Shown here: positions 55,729-64,000 of the stretch, piece by piece
Layout of the letters: each line of letters starts with the position of its first letter
Numbering within the stretch: the stretch's first letter is position 1
Source: Thermoanaerobaculia bacterium
GTDB taxonomy: Bacteria; Acidobacteriota; Thermoanaerobaculia; Multivoradales; JAHEKO01
Reading direction: 5' to 3'
NCBI GenBank assembly: GCA_945787575.1
Contig: CALZKB010000003.1
Span: 37,930-101,929, forward strand
DNA: 64,000 nt
Notes under the pieces: generated by a model
What the model was told of the DNA's origin: nothing
What the model saw: the letters and a program-made list of their open reading frames with translations, nothing else
Databases searched by the model: none
Position numbers and translations under genes: made by a program

Positions 55729-58377
55729 ATGAAACGTCTCGCAGCGAGAGTTTTCGTAGGTAGCTTCGTTCTTCTGCTCACCGTTGTCGGTGCGCCCACT
55801 CTGGCGCAAGAGGTCGAGCAACCCGAGGCCGCGGACGAGGAGGCCGCCGGCGACGAGGAGGCCATAGAGGAGGAGCCGATCGAAGAGCCGTTCGGCGACA
55901 CGATCGTCGTCACCGGTACCCGCAAGGCGGGTCTCGTGCCCATCGAGACGCTGTCACCGGTCGACGTGCTGGCCAGTGAGGTCATCTCCGATCAGGCGAG
56001 CTTCGATCTGACCGACGGCCTCAGCAGGATCGCGCCTTCTTTCAACACCCAGCGCTTCCCGATCGCGGACGGCACGGCGTTCATTCGGCCGGTGACTCTG
56101 CGCAACCTCTCGCCCGATCACACGCTGGTGCTGGTCAACGGTACGCGGCGCCATCGCTCGGCGCTGGTCAACCTGCAGCTGGCGCCGCTCGGCACCGTCA
56201 ACCAGGGCTCCCAGGCGGTGGACTTCTCGAACTTGCCGGCGGCCGCCATCGAGCGAATCGAGGTGTTGCGAGATGGGGCTTCGGCCCAATATGGCTCGGA
56301 CGCGATCGCCGGTGTGATCAACGTGATCCTCAACGACGCCGACGAGGGATACTCCCTCTCCCTGCAGAGCGGTGAGTACTTCGAAGGAGACGGGGCGCGA
56401 ACCACCGTCAGCTTCAACGCGGGCTTTGGCTTGGGAGTCGACGGATTCCTGAACGCCTCTTTCGAGCACTCGACCTCGGACAAGACTTCGCGCGGCGTCG
56501 CGCGCCCCGATGCGGCGCAAGTCGCCAGCATCGTCGGTGCGGATCAGACGCCCCTCAACGGTCTCGGACAACGCTGGGGTGATCCGGAGGTCGAAGTCTC
56601 CAAGCTGTTCCTCAACGCCGGGAAGGACGTCAACGACAACGTCGCGCTCTACTCCCACTTCAGCTACGCCGAGAACGAGACCATCTCCGACTTCTTCTAT
56701 CGCGGGCCGGTCCTGGACCCCGTGCACGAGTTCGACGCGCGAACGACCTTGCAGCAGGATCTCGACGGCGACTTCCTGCCCGATCCCGCCCCTCAATCGC
56801 TGATCGACGAAATCGTCCAGGCGGGGCTGAACCCGTCCGACTATCTCGTAGCGGACGCGTCGAGTCCGAGCGGCTTCGTGTTGCGCAACCCCGCCTTCGC
56901 CTTCTTCCCCGGTGGCTACAACCCGAACTTCGGGGCCGACCTCACCGACTTCGGGTGGGTGTTCGGTGCCCAAGGCACGACGGCCGCCGGTTTTGGTTGG
57001 GATACTCGGTTCCGACTCGCGGAAAACGAGGTCGAGTACGTGATCTCGGAAACCATCAACCCGAGCCTGGGAGGTCTGTCGCCGACCGCTTTCAACCCCG
57101 GAACCCTGACCCAGGAGGAGACCAGCTTCAACGCGGATTTCGTCCAGCCCTTCGACGTCGATTCGCTGGCCTCGCCGCTGAACCTCGCCTTCGGATTCGA
57201 ATACCGGGACGAGACCTACAAGATCGGTGCGGGGGATCCGGCGTCGATCGAGGCCGGCCCCACCGCGGCGATCTTCGGAGTCGGCTCGGATGGCTTCCAG
57301 GGCTTCCCGACCGAGTCGGCCGGGAGCTTCAGCAGTGAGAGCTTCGCCACCTATCTCGACCTGGAAGCCGACTTGACCGAGCGGTTCTCGGGCGGCCTCG
57401 CCGTTCGCTTCGAGGACTACGACGAATTCGGCTCGACTTTCGACTGGAAGCTGTCCGGACGCTTCGATGTCACGGACAAGTTCGCCGTGAGGGGAACTGC
57501 CAACACCGGTTTCCGGGCACCGACGCCCGGCCAGGTCAATACCCTGAACGTCACCACCACCGCGGACACCAGCGGCAACCTGATTCCGAGTGGGGTCTAT
57601 CCGGTCGATCATCCGGTCGCGATCGCGTTGGGCGCCATTGAGCTCGAGCCGGAGGAATCGACCAGCTTCACGGTCGGCCTCGTGGCCTCGCCGTCCCCGA
57701 CCACCAGCTTCACTTTGGATTACTACGAGATTTCGATCGACGACCGGCTGGCACTACAGAACAACACCGTCACGGAAGCGGACATCCCGGTGCTGACAGC
57801 CGCGGGAGTCGAGAACGCCAACCTGCTCGTGGGGAGCATCGCCAACTTCTTCAGCAACGCCTACGATTCCGACATCAGCGGCGTCGATCTGGCGATCACC
57901 AGCAGTTTCGCAGTAGGTCCGGGCCTGCTGATCGTCGATCTTCGTCACAACAACAACGAGCAGGACGTCTCCGGGGTTGCAGCGGGCACGATCAATGAAT
58001 CGCGGGTCTTCGACCTGCAGAATCAGGTGCCCGAACAGCGATCGAACCTGACCCTGAGCTACGACAGCGAAGAGATGTTCTCCGGCTACGTTCGCGCCAA
58101 CCGCTATGGCAGCTGGAAGTCCACCGGCGGGCTGTTCAGTCCCGGCGACGCCAGCGACGCTTCCTCCTACGGCTCGGAGACCTTGATCGACATCGAGGCC
58201 AAGCTGAGATTCGGCGAGAACTACGACTTCGCCATCGGCGGCGAGAACATCTTCGATACGCTGCCGGGCGAGGAGCAGGATGAGGTGCTGCAATTCCTGG
58301 GTGTAGTGAGCTCGATCACGTCTCCGTTCGGCTTCAACGGCGGTCACTGGTACGCCAGGTTCTCGGTTCGCTTCTAG
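55729..58377 (+). CDS. TonB-dependent receptor
   Basis: DTIVVTGTRKAG (TonB-box-like/plug), RIEVLRDGASAQYGSDAIAGVINVIL, C-terminal WYARFSVRF. Confidence 0.96.
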   Translation: MKRLAARVFVGSFVLLLTVVGAPTLAQEVEQPEAADEEAAGDEEAIEEEPIEEPFGDTIVVTGTRKAGLVPIETLSPVDVLASEVISDQASFDLTDGLSRIAPSFNTQRFPIADGTAFIRPVTLRNLSPDHTLVLVNGTRRHRSALVNLQLAPLGTVNQGSQAVDFSNLPAAAIERIEVLRDGASAQYGSDAIAGVINVILNDADEGYSLSLQSGEYFEGDGARTTVSFNAGFGLGVDGFLNASFEHSTSDKTSRGVARPDAAQVASIVGADQTPLNGLGQRWGDPEVEVSKLFLNAGKDVNDNVALYSHFSYAENETISDFFYRGPVLDPVHEFDARTTLQQDLDGDFLPDPAPQSLIDEIVQAGLNPSDYLVADASSPSGFVLRNPAFAFFPGGYNPNFGADLTDFGWVFGAQGTTAAGFGWDTRFRLAENEVEYVISETINPSLGGLSPTAFNPGTLTQEETSFNADFVQPFDVDSLASPLNLAFGFEYRDETYKIGAGDPASIEAGPTAAIFGVGSDGFQGFPTESAGSFSSESFATYLDLEADLTERFSGGLAVRFEDYDEFGSTFDWKLSGRFDVTDKFAVRGTANTGFRAPTPGQVNTLNVTTTADTSGNLIPSGVYPVDHPVAIALGAIELEPEESTSFTVGLVASPSPTTSFTLDYYEISIDDRLALQNNTVTEADIPVLTAAGVENANLLVGSIANFFSNAYDSDISGVDLAITSSFAVGPGLLIVDLRHNNNEQDVSGVAAGTINESRVFDLQNQVPEQRSNLTLSYDSEEMFSGYVRANRYGSWKSTGGLFSPGDASDASSYGSETLIDIEAKLRFGENYDFAIGGENIFDTLPGEEQDEVLQFLGVVSSITSPFGFNGGHWYARFSVRF

Positions 58378-58462
58378 GGCGTACGCTGAGCTTCACCGTG
58401 CGGCGAACCGGAATGGGGTAGGCGCTCGACGGCCAGGGCCAGCCGAAGCGCGGCGACGGCGC

Positions 58463-59617
58463 TCAAGAGAGCTTCGCCGAGGGTTTGCCGCTGGGGCCGA
58501 GCAGAACCGCGAACCACTTGAGTCTCTCGGTGTGCTCGAAAGCGATCTTCAAGATCACCGTCACCGGGACCGACAAGATCATGCCGATCGGTCCCCACAC
58601 CCAGCCCCAGAAGACGATGCTCAGCAGCACTGCGAGCGGCGACAGGCCGACCCGCCGCCCCAGCAACGCCGGCTCCACGATGTTGCCGAAGATCGAGCCG
58701 ATCACCAGATAGCCCAGCATGACGAGAAAGGCCCGGCCCCAGCCGTGCTGGGCGAGGGCGACGAGGACCGTGGGTACGGCAGCGGCGAAGGCACCGAAGG
58801 TGGGAATGTAGTGCAGGAAGAACGCGATGACGGCCCAGACGACGGGGAACTCGATGCCGAGAGCCGCTGTCAAGATTCCCACCGCCAGTCCGACGAGAGC
58901 GCTGACGAACGTCTTGACAGCGACGTAGCGCTGCGTGCTCTGGGTGATGCTCTCGACGTGCAACAGCAGCTGTGGACGCTCGCCGAAGGCGGTGCGCAGC
59001 TTGCTGGAGAGTCCTAACGTCTCGGCCAGCATGAAGACCATGGCCACCAGAGTCATGAACAGCAGCGAGACGAACGAGGCCACCCCGCGCACGGTGCCGC
59101 CGACGATGCCGCCGGCCAGGTCGAGCACCGGCGAGAGATCAAACGTCTCCGGCGACAGCCAGTCGGATAGCACGGCGTGCTGCCTGGCGGCCTCCAGCCA
59201 ACTCTGCGCCTTGGCGACGAGCAGGTTCTGATACGTCGGCGCGGCGGCCAGGAAGCCCGAAACCGCGCCGTTGATGATCAGCCCGAAGGCAGTCAGCACG
59301 GCGATGGCGGCGGCGACGGTGGCCGCCATCGCCAAGCTCGGCCGCACGCCACGGCGCAGCAAGGCGGCGAGCAGCGGGTGGCTGAGCACGGCGAGAAAGA
59401 CCGCCAGCAACATCGGGATCAAGATCGTCTCGGCCGCGCGCAGACCGGCCACGATCACCACCAGCGCCGCCAGGCGAAACAACAATCGACCGCCCAACAC
59501 CGCCGGACTGCTGTCACGCGAGTCCCCCGACCACGGCGGGAGGTCTTGCGCTTCGGTCTCGCTCACCCGCTCAACCCCAGCGACGTCTTCTTTGACGGCG
59601 ATCGTTCCTTCGCTCAT
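58463..59617 (-). CDS. AI-2E family transporter
   Basis: LLAVFLAVLSHPLLAALLRRGVRPSLA; FPVVWAVIAFFLHYIPTFGAFAAAVPTVLVAL; GWVWGPIGMILSVPVTVILKI. Confidence 0.93.
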   Translation of the reverse strand: MSEGTIAVKEDVAGVERVSETEAQDLPPWSGDSRDSSPAVLGGRLLFRLAALVVIVAGLRAAETILIPMLLAVFLAVLSHPLLAALLRRGVRPSLAMAATVAAAIAVLTAFGLIINGAVSGFLAAAPTYQNLLVAKAQSWLEAARQHAVLSDWLSPETFDLSPVLDLAGGIVGGTVRGVASFVSLLFMTLVAMVFMLAETLGLSSKLRTAFGERPQLLLHVESITQSTQRYVAVKTFVSALVGLAVGILTAALGIEFPVVWAVIAFFLHYIPTFGAFAAAVPTVLVALAQHGWGRAFLVMLGYLVIGSIFGNIVEPALLGRRVGLSPLAVLLSIVFWGWVWGPIGMILSVPVTVILKIAFEHTERLKWFAVLLGPSGKPSAKLS

Positions 59618-59759
59618 GTTCCGTGGGCGATCCTACAACCTCACCTCCTTTCGATCACGTTGTCGACCTCCGGCACCGCGAGGTGCTGGGCTGCGGTCCA
59701 TCCGGACTTGCGCACCGAGCCGCAGAGGAAGTAGAACTGCGGTGTCCACCGAGGTACTC

Positions 59760-60098
59760 ATGCCCCTGCTCTTCTCTTATGGCACGCTGCAGCGGGAAGC
59801 CGTTCAACTGTCGACGTTCGGAAGGTCGCTCGAGGGCCGACCCGACGCGCTCGTCGGCTTCGAGCAGTCGTTGCTCGAGATCGAGGATCCTGAGTTCGTG
59901 GCAGAGAGTGGAAAGGCCGAGCATTCCATCGTGAGTTTCAACGGGAGGCATGACAGTTGCGTCGACGGCACGGTGTTCGAGGTCTCTGAGAGCGAGCTGG
60001 CCAAGGCCGACGAGTACGAGCCCGCGGGCTACGAGCGGATCTCAGCCACCCTGGCTTCGGGCAAGCAGGCTTGGGTTTACGCTGACACCGACCCTTGA
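59760..60098 (+). CDS. gamma-glutamylcyclotransferase (AIG2-like) family protein
   Basis: LLFSYGTLQREAVQLSTFGRSLEG; VDGTVFEVSESELAKADEYEPAGYERI. Confidence 0.9.
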   Translation: MPLLFSYGTLQREAVQLSTFGRSLEGRPDALVGFEQSLLEIEDPEFVAESGKAEHSIVSFNGRHDSCVDGTVFEVSESELAKADEYEPAGYERISATLASGKQAWVYADTDP

Positions 60099-60119
60099 TC
60101 TGGGATTTCGAGGCCGATC

Positions 60120-60959
60120 CTAGATCCGCAGCTCCGAGGCACGACCCAGCAGCAACTGCGACATGCTGTAGAGCGCCAGTCCAAAGGGTATGTAGCCGAG
60201 GTAGCCGAGGAGAGGCATCTCGAAGACGCGTGCGAAGTCCAGGCCGGGAACGTGATAGATCCACTTCGGGTACGAGTAGTAGTTCCACAGCTCCCAGTGG
60301 AACCCGCAGATCAGAGCGGCGGCGGCGAGAGTCCCGAAGATTCGCGTGGCTCCGCGCTCGATCGCCCGGAGCAGTGAAGGCCGGCCGGCGGCATGGGCCA
60401 GCGGGTCGAAGACGAAGATCGGGAAGATCCACACGAGCGGGTACAGCACCCTCGGCCACCGGAGCAGTGCTACCAGCATCACTATTCCGGTGGCGAAAAG
60501 GCCCAGCTCGGCAGCTCGGCCAAACTCCGACGAGGGTGGGCGGTCGGGCCGACCACCCTCGTTGAACGAGGCCACGAGCTCCGCGGTCTCGAAGACGGCA
60601 GGGACGACCGTCGAGAAGTTCAAGCTTGCCCAGAAGGCGTACTCCGCCGCGCCGAGACTGTCGCTTCCAAGATACTCCCAGTTCCCAGTCGCGCGGTTGA
60701 GCAACTCGAAGAACCACCAGATGGGAACGGAAACGACGAAGAGGCTCGAGAAGGCTGCCGGAGCTCTGCTGAGAAGAGAGGGTCCGCGCCGCACCTCCAC
60801 GAGCGCATCGACCGTGAGCGTGTAGCCGAACCAGAGAGGAAAGAACAGAACGTGCGAACGGGCTCCGGGAAGAAACCAGGTCAGGGCCCAGGAGGACAGC
60901 GCCAGGAAGACCCCGAGACCGAGGCGAGTACGGAAGGAGCATCTCAAACGGCCGGCCAT
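60120..60959 (-). CDS. hypothetical multi-pass membrane protein
   Basis: From ATG at 60959: MAGRLRCSFRTRLGLGVFLALSSWALTWFLPG...; many TM segments. Confidence 0.75.
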   Translation of the reverse strand: MAGRLRCSFRTRLGLGVFLALSSWALTWFLPGARSHVLFFPLWFGYTLTVDALVEVRRGPSLLSRAPAAFSSLFVVSVPIWWFFELLNRATGNWEYLGSDSLGAAEYAFWASLNFSTVVPAVFETAELVASFNEGGRPDRPPSSEFGRAAELGLFATGIVMLVALLRWPRVLYPLVWIFPIFVFDPLAHAAGRPSLLRAIERGATRIFGTLAAAALICGFHWELWNYYSYPKWIYHVPGLDFARVFEMPLLGYLGYIPFGLALYSMSQLLLGRASELRI

Positions 60960-61148
60960 CGCAACGATTCCATCTCGATCGACCGTGCATTCTACGCCCG
61001 GGCACCGTCTGGTAGTGGAGTCGACCTCCTGCGATTTGAACTTTCCGTCCGGCAATGGGCACTAACTTGGCAGGCCTCGGACTTGGAGGGGGTACTGCGT
61101 GCGCGCGACCGCGCACCTGCGTCGCAGACGAGCGACTGAAGGGAGGCA

Positions 61149-61907
61149 GTGGTGAGCAACGATCGCACCGGGTTGGACGGCGAGCAGGAGGTTCCGCCGA
61201 TCACCACGGCGGCTACCGGGGGCTGCATGGGCGTGCTCGACGAGCCCGCCGCTGAATTCGCCATTACGTGCGCCCACGACGTCGAGATGGCGACCGCCGC
61301 CCACATTCACGACGGCATAGCCGGCATGGGAGGTCCCGTCGTCTTTGATCTCGGAGACCCGAGTATCAGCCCGTTCTCGGCGACCTGGACCGAGTTGACG
61401 GCCAACGACATCGCCGATCTCATGGGAGGTGCCTTCTACGTCAACATCCACTCGAAGGGCAACCCATCCGGAGAGATTCGCGGCCAGATCGTCGAGCGAA
61501 CGATCGATAGCTTCGTCTTCCTCGCCGACGAGAGTCAGCAGGTCCCACCTAGCGGATCCAGCGCCACCGGCAAGTGCTCGGGAGACCTGAGCGACGACGC
61601 CACGATGCTGACGGTGAGCTGCTCCCACGACGTGTCGATGCCTACCGCCGCCCACATTCACAATGCACCCACCGGCGTCAACGGACCGGTCATCTTCAAC
61701 TTCGGAGACCCGACCAGCCCTTTCATGGGTACCGCGAGCGTCTCTCCAGCCGACGTCGCAGAGTTCGTCGGCCGCTTCTACTACGTGAACATCCACTCCG
61801 AGGCCTTCCCCGGCGGCGAGATCCGCGGCCAGATGGTCGCCGAGCTGCTGTTCGAAGATGGCTTCGAAAGCGGCGACACCTCGAGTTGGTCGACCACGGT
61901 GCCCTGA
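61149..61907 (+). CDS. two-CHRD-domain protein with GDTSAW C-terminal tag, apparently lacking a signal peptide
   Basis: LDGEQEVPPITTAATGGC...TAAHIHDGIAGMGGPVVFDLGD...FYVNIHSKGNPSGEIRGQI, repeated; ends FEDGFESGDTSSWSTTVP. Confidence 0.85.
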   Translation: MVSNDRTGLDGEQEVPPITTAATGGCMGVLDEPAAEFAITCAHDVEMATAAHIHDGIAGMGGPVVFDLGDPSISPFSATWTELTANDIADLMGGAFYVNIHSKGNPSGEIRGQIVERTIDSFVFLADESQQVPPSGSSATGKCSGDLSDDATMLTVSCSHDVSMPTAAHIHNAPTGVNGPVIFNFGDPTSPFMGTASVSPADVAEFVGRFYYVNIHSEAFPGGEIRGQMVAELLFEDGFESGDTSSWSTTVP

Positions 61908-61977
61908 GGGACCCCGAAGCGGCAAGAACTCGCGGCGGCGCACGACAATCGCCGATGGGTCCCGTTGGAAAGCGGAC

Positions 61978-63534
61978 CTAACGGGCGATCAGCAGCGTCA
62001 GCCGATGCGGCTCGGTGGTGGACGGGTGATGCACGAGGACGTCTTGCTTGCCGTCCTGGTCGAGGTCCACCAGCCAGGTGTATTCCTCGTCGCTGGGCAT
62101 GGCGACCTGTACCTTTTGAGGCCTCCGGGCGAACAGGTCCGGCCCCGGCACGCCGAGAAAGACGCGCAGTTCGTCCCGGTTCTTTCCCATGAGCAGGTCC
62201 GAGCGTCCGTCGCCGTTCACATCCCCGATCAGCACGGCCGGGTAGAACGCGCCTTCCGTGTCGGGGGGAAAGTCCCCCCTGATCTCGCGGACGGCGTTGG
62301 GACTGGCGGGGTAGAGGCCGCCCTCCATGCGGTAGAACTCGAGATTCAGCGGCTTCGAACCGGTCACGAGCGCGCCGATGATCTTGAGGATCCCGTAGTC
62401 GACGGTGGTGAACATGAGGTCCACCTGGCCGTCGCGATCGAAGTCGTGCTGCCGCATTCCCAGCTGGACGCCGCCCGAGTGGATCGCGGTGTCGGCGTCC
62501 GATGCGAACGCGGTGCCGCCGTCGGCCGCGATGGCTCCCAGATGGACCTCGTAGGTGGAGTTCATCTTGGACAGGCTGCGCACCCTTGACCAGGTGGTTC
62601 GAAAAGAAGCGCCCTCCAACGAATAGGCCATCAGGTCCGCGACGCCATCGCCGTTCAGATCGCTGAGCGAGCGCAGCACCTTCTTCGCTCCGGTGCCGAG
62701 CGCGTAGAGCGCGTCGGAGTCGAACGCCACATCGGTGGTGAAGATCTCGGCCGCCGGGGCGAAAAGTCCACGCTCGTCCTGGTGATGGACTTCGAAGCGG
62801 TCCCCGTTCCAGAACACCAGATCGCTGCGACCATCTCCGTCGTGGTCCATCTCGTGGACACGGCCACCCTGAACCCAAGGGTCGTATCGATATCCGTCGG
62901 CTCCGTAGATCCTGCGCGTTTCGGTGGACGGGCCGATCCTCACCGGATCGGCGAACGCGCCGCCGTCCATCTGGATGAGCACCCGGAAGCCACCGAGGTC
63001 CGGCACGACCAGGTCGTCGCGGTCGTCGCCGTTGACGTCCTTGGTGATGTCCACGTGGAGGATTCTGCCTCTAGGAGACGGGTCGAAGTTGCAAGCCACC
63101 GCCACCAGCATGCGCTCGGTCGCCGATTCGGGATCGAACCAGCTCAGCCGACCGCGCTCGTAGGTGACCAAGCGATCGCGTCCGCCGATGTTGGCCATGT
63201 CGACGAACAACACGCCGGGACGCAGCGTGGCATCGAGTTTCGGCGTCCATGCGCGGTCGGTGCCATCCCCGAGACCGTAGATGCGCAAGCGGCGGTCGTC
63301 GTTGTCGTCGATGCTCACCACGGCGAGCTGCGCGATCTCCGCAGTTTCCGCGGCCGGGCCACCGAGAAGGAATCCCGTCAGGACGGTCGGGCGTTGCGCG
63401 GAGGCGAGGACGACCTCGTGCCGCTCGAAAGTGAGTTCCGCGACGGCCGAGGTCACGGCTCCCGAGAGGCCCGTCAAGAACCCCCCCAGAACCAGTATGG
63501 AGATTCCTGCTTTCACCCCCATAGGAGCAGTCAC
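61978..63534 (-). CDS. secreted FG-GAP/VCBS repeat protein
   Basis: Repeated D-x-D-x-D-G: DLNGDGVADLM, DFDRDGQVDLMF, DVNGDGRSDLLMGKNRDELRVFLGVPG, DLDQDGKQDVLVHH. Confidence 0.85.
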   Translation of the reverse strand: MTAPMGVKAGISILVLGGFLTGLSGAVTSAVAELTFERHEVVLASAQRPTVLTGFLLGGPAAETAEIAQLAVVSIDDNDDRRLRIYGLGDGTDRAWTPKLDATLRPGVLFVDMANIGGRDRLVTYERGRLSWFDPESATERMLVAVACNFDPSPRGRILHVDITKDVNGDDRDDLVVPDLGGFRVLIQMDGGAFADPVRIGPSTETRRIYGADGYRYDPWVQGGRVHEMDHDGDGRSDLVFWNGDRFEVHHQDERGLFAPAAEIFTTDVAFDSDALYALGTGAKKVLRSLSDLNGDGVADLMAYSLEGASFRTTWSRVRSLSKMNSTYEVHLGAIAADGGTAFASDADTAIHSGGVQLGMRQHDFDRDGQVDLMFTTVDYGILKIIGALVTGSKPLNLEFYRMEGGLYPASPNAVREIRGDFPPDTEGAFYPAVLIGDVNGDGRSDLLMGKNRDELRVFLGVPGPDLFARRPQKVQVAMPSDEEYTWLVDLDQDGKQDVLVHHPSTTEPHRLTLLIAR

Positions 63535-64000
63535 CGTGCGATCAGCGTCGTCAGCCGCTGCGGCTCGGTCGGCGCGTGATGGATGAGGAGGTCTTGCTTG
63601 CCGTCCTGGTTGAGGTCCACCAGCTGGGAGTTTCGCTCGTCGTCGGGCAACGCGACCGCCACCCGCTGGGGCTGCCGCGCCAACAGGTCCGGCCCAGGCA
63701 CGCCGAGAAAGACGTGCAGCTCTTGGCGGCTCTTCCCTACCAGCAGGTCCGGACGCCCGTCGCCGTTCACATCTCCCAACAGCACCGCCGGGAAGAACAC
63801 GCCATGTCCGAAAGTGTGGAAGTCCGGCCTGATTCTGCGCGTGACACTGGCCCTGTCGGGGTAGCTGCCGTCTTCACAGCGGTAGAGCTCGAGATTGAGC
63901 GGGACCGATTTGCCGACCAGCGCGCGTATCATCCCGCCGATCCCCACTTTGACGTCTCTGAACAGGACGTCGACCTGACCATCACCATCGAGATCCCGCA
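63531..64000 (-). CDS. FG-GAP/VCBS repeat protein, partial (continues beyond window), paralog of 61978..63534
   Basis: RDLDGDGQVDVLFRDVKVGIGGMIRALVGKSVPLNLELYRCEDGSYPDRASV...DVNGDGRPDLLVGKSRQELHVFLGVPGPDLLARQPQ; GTGA overlap with downstream paralog. Confidence 0.85.
   Translation of the reverse strand, partial: RDLDGDGQVDVLFRDVKVGIGGMIRALVGKSVPLNLELYRCEDGSYPDRASVTRRIRPDFHTFGHGVFFPAVLLGDVNGDGRPDLLVGKSRQELHVFLGVPGPDLLARQPQRVAVALPDDERNSQLVDLNQDGKQDLLIHHAPTEPQRLTTLIAR

Noticed and set aside
55954-57612. 552-aa minus-strand ORF
   Set aside because: Antisense of the TonB-dependent receptor; shadow ORF.

Overview
High-GC bacterial chromosomal window with about 55 supportable genes on both strands. 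The overall protein flavour is Acidobacteriota-like (inference only, from VWFA-related and DUF5916-type proteins and a recurrent C-terminal tag). I found no rRNA, tRNA, CRISPR array, transposase or prophage. Clear loci: an HMGL-like synthase plus HemW-like radical SAM pair; an 11-CXXCH multiheme cytochrome with an LVIVD-type repeat domain; a NADK-like / SPFH / NrtR-type NUDIX operon; aacS plus an AhpD-like gene; a GntR-SpoIIE phosphatase fusion followed by a YtrA-like GntR, an ABC ATPase and a permease; archease-rtcB; an AmmeMemoRadiSam radical SAM; coaBC plus NRDE; a TonB-dependent receptor; and tandem VCBS-repeat paralogs. The best novelty candidates are: (1) the GntR-SpoIIE fusion operon with a palindrome inside its promoter spacer; (2) the NrtR-SPFH-NADK operon, with the same promoter layout; (3) a shared C-terminal tag 'F-x-DGFESGDTSAWS-x-x-VP' on four otherwise unrelated secreted proteins, plus one decayed copy; (4) an unusually high density of interrupted or internally deleted genes (methyltransferase, TonB, M43 protease, VOC, XRE/MmyB, GGDEF, HExxH protein). 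That last pattern is either real gene erosion or an assembly/consensus artefact, and needs read-level checking. All family calls come from reading motifs; no database search was run.
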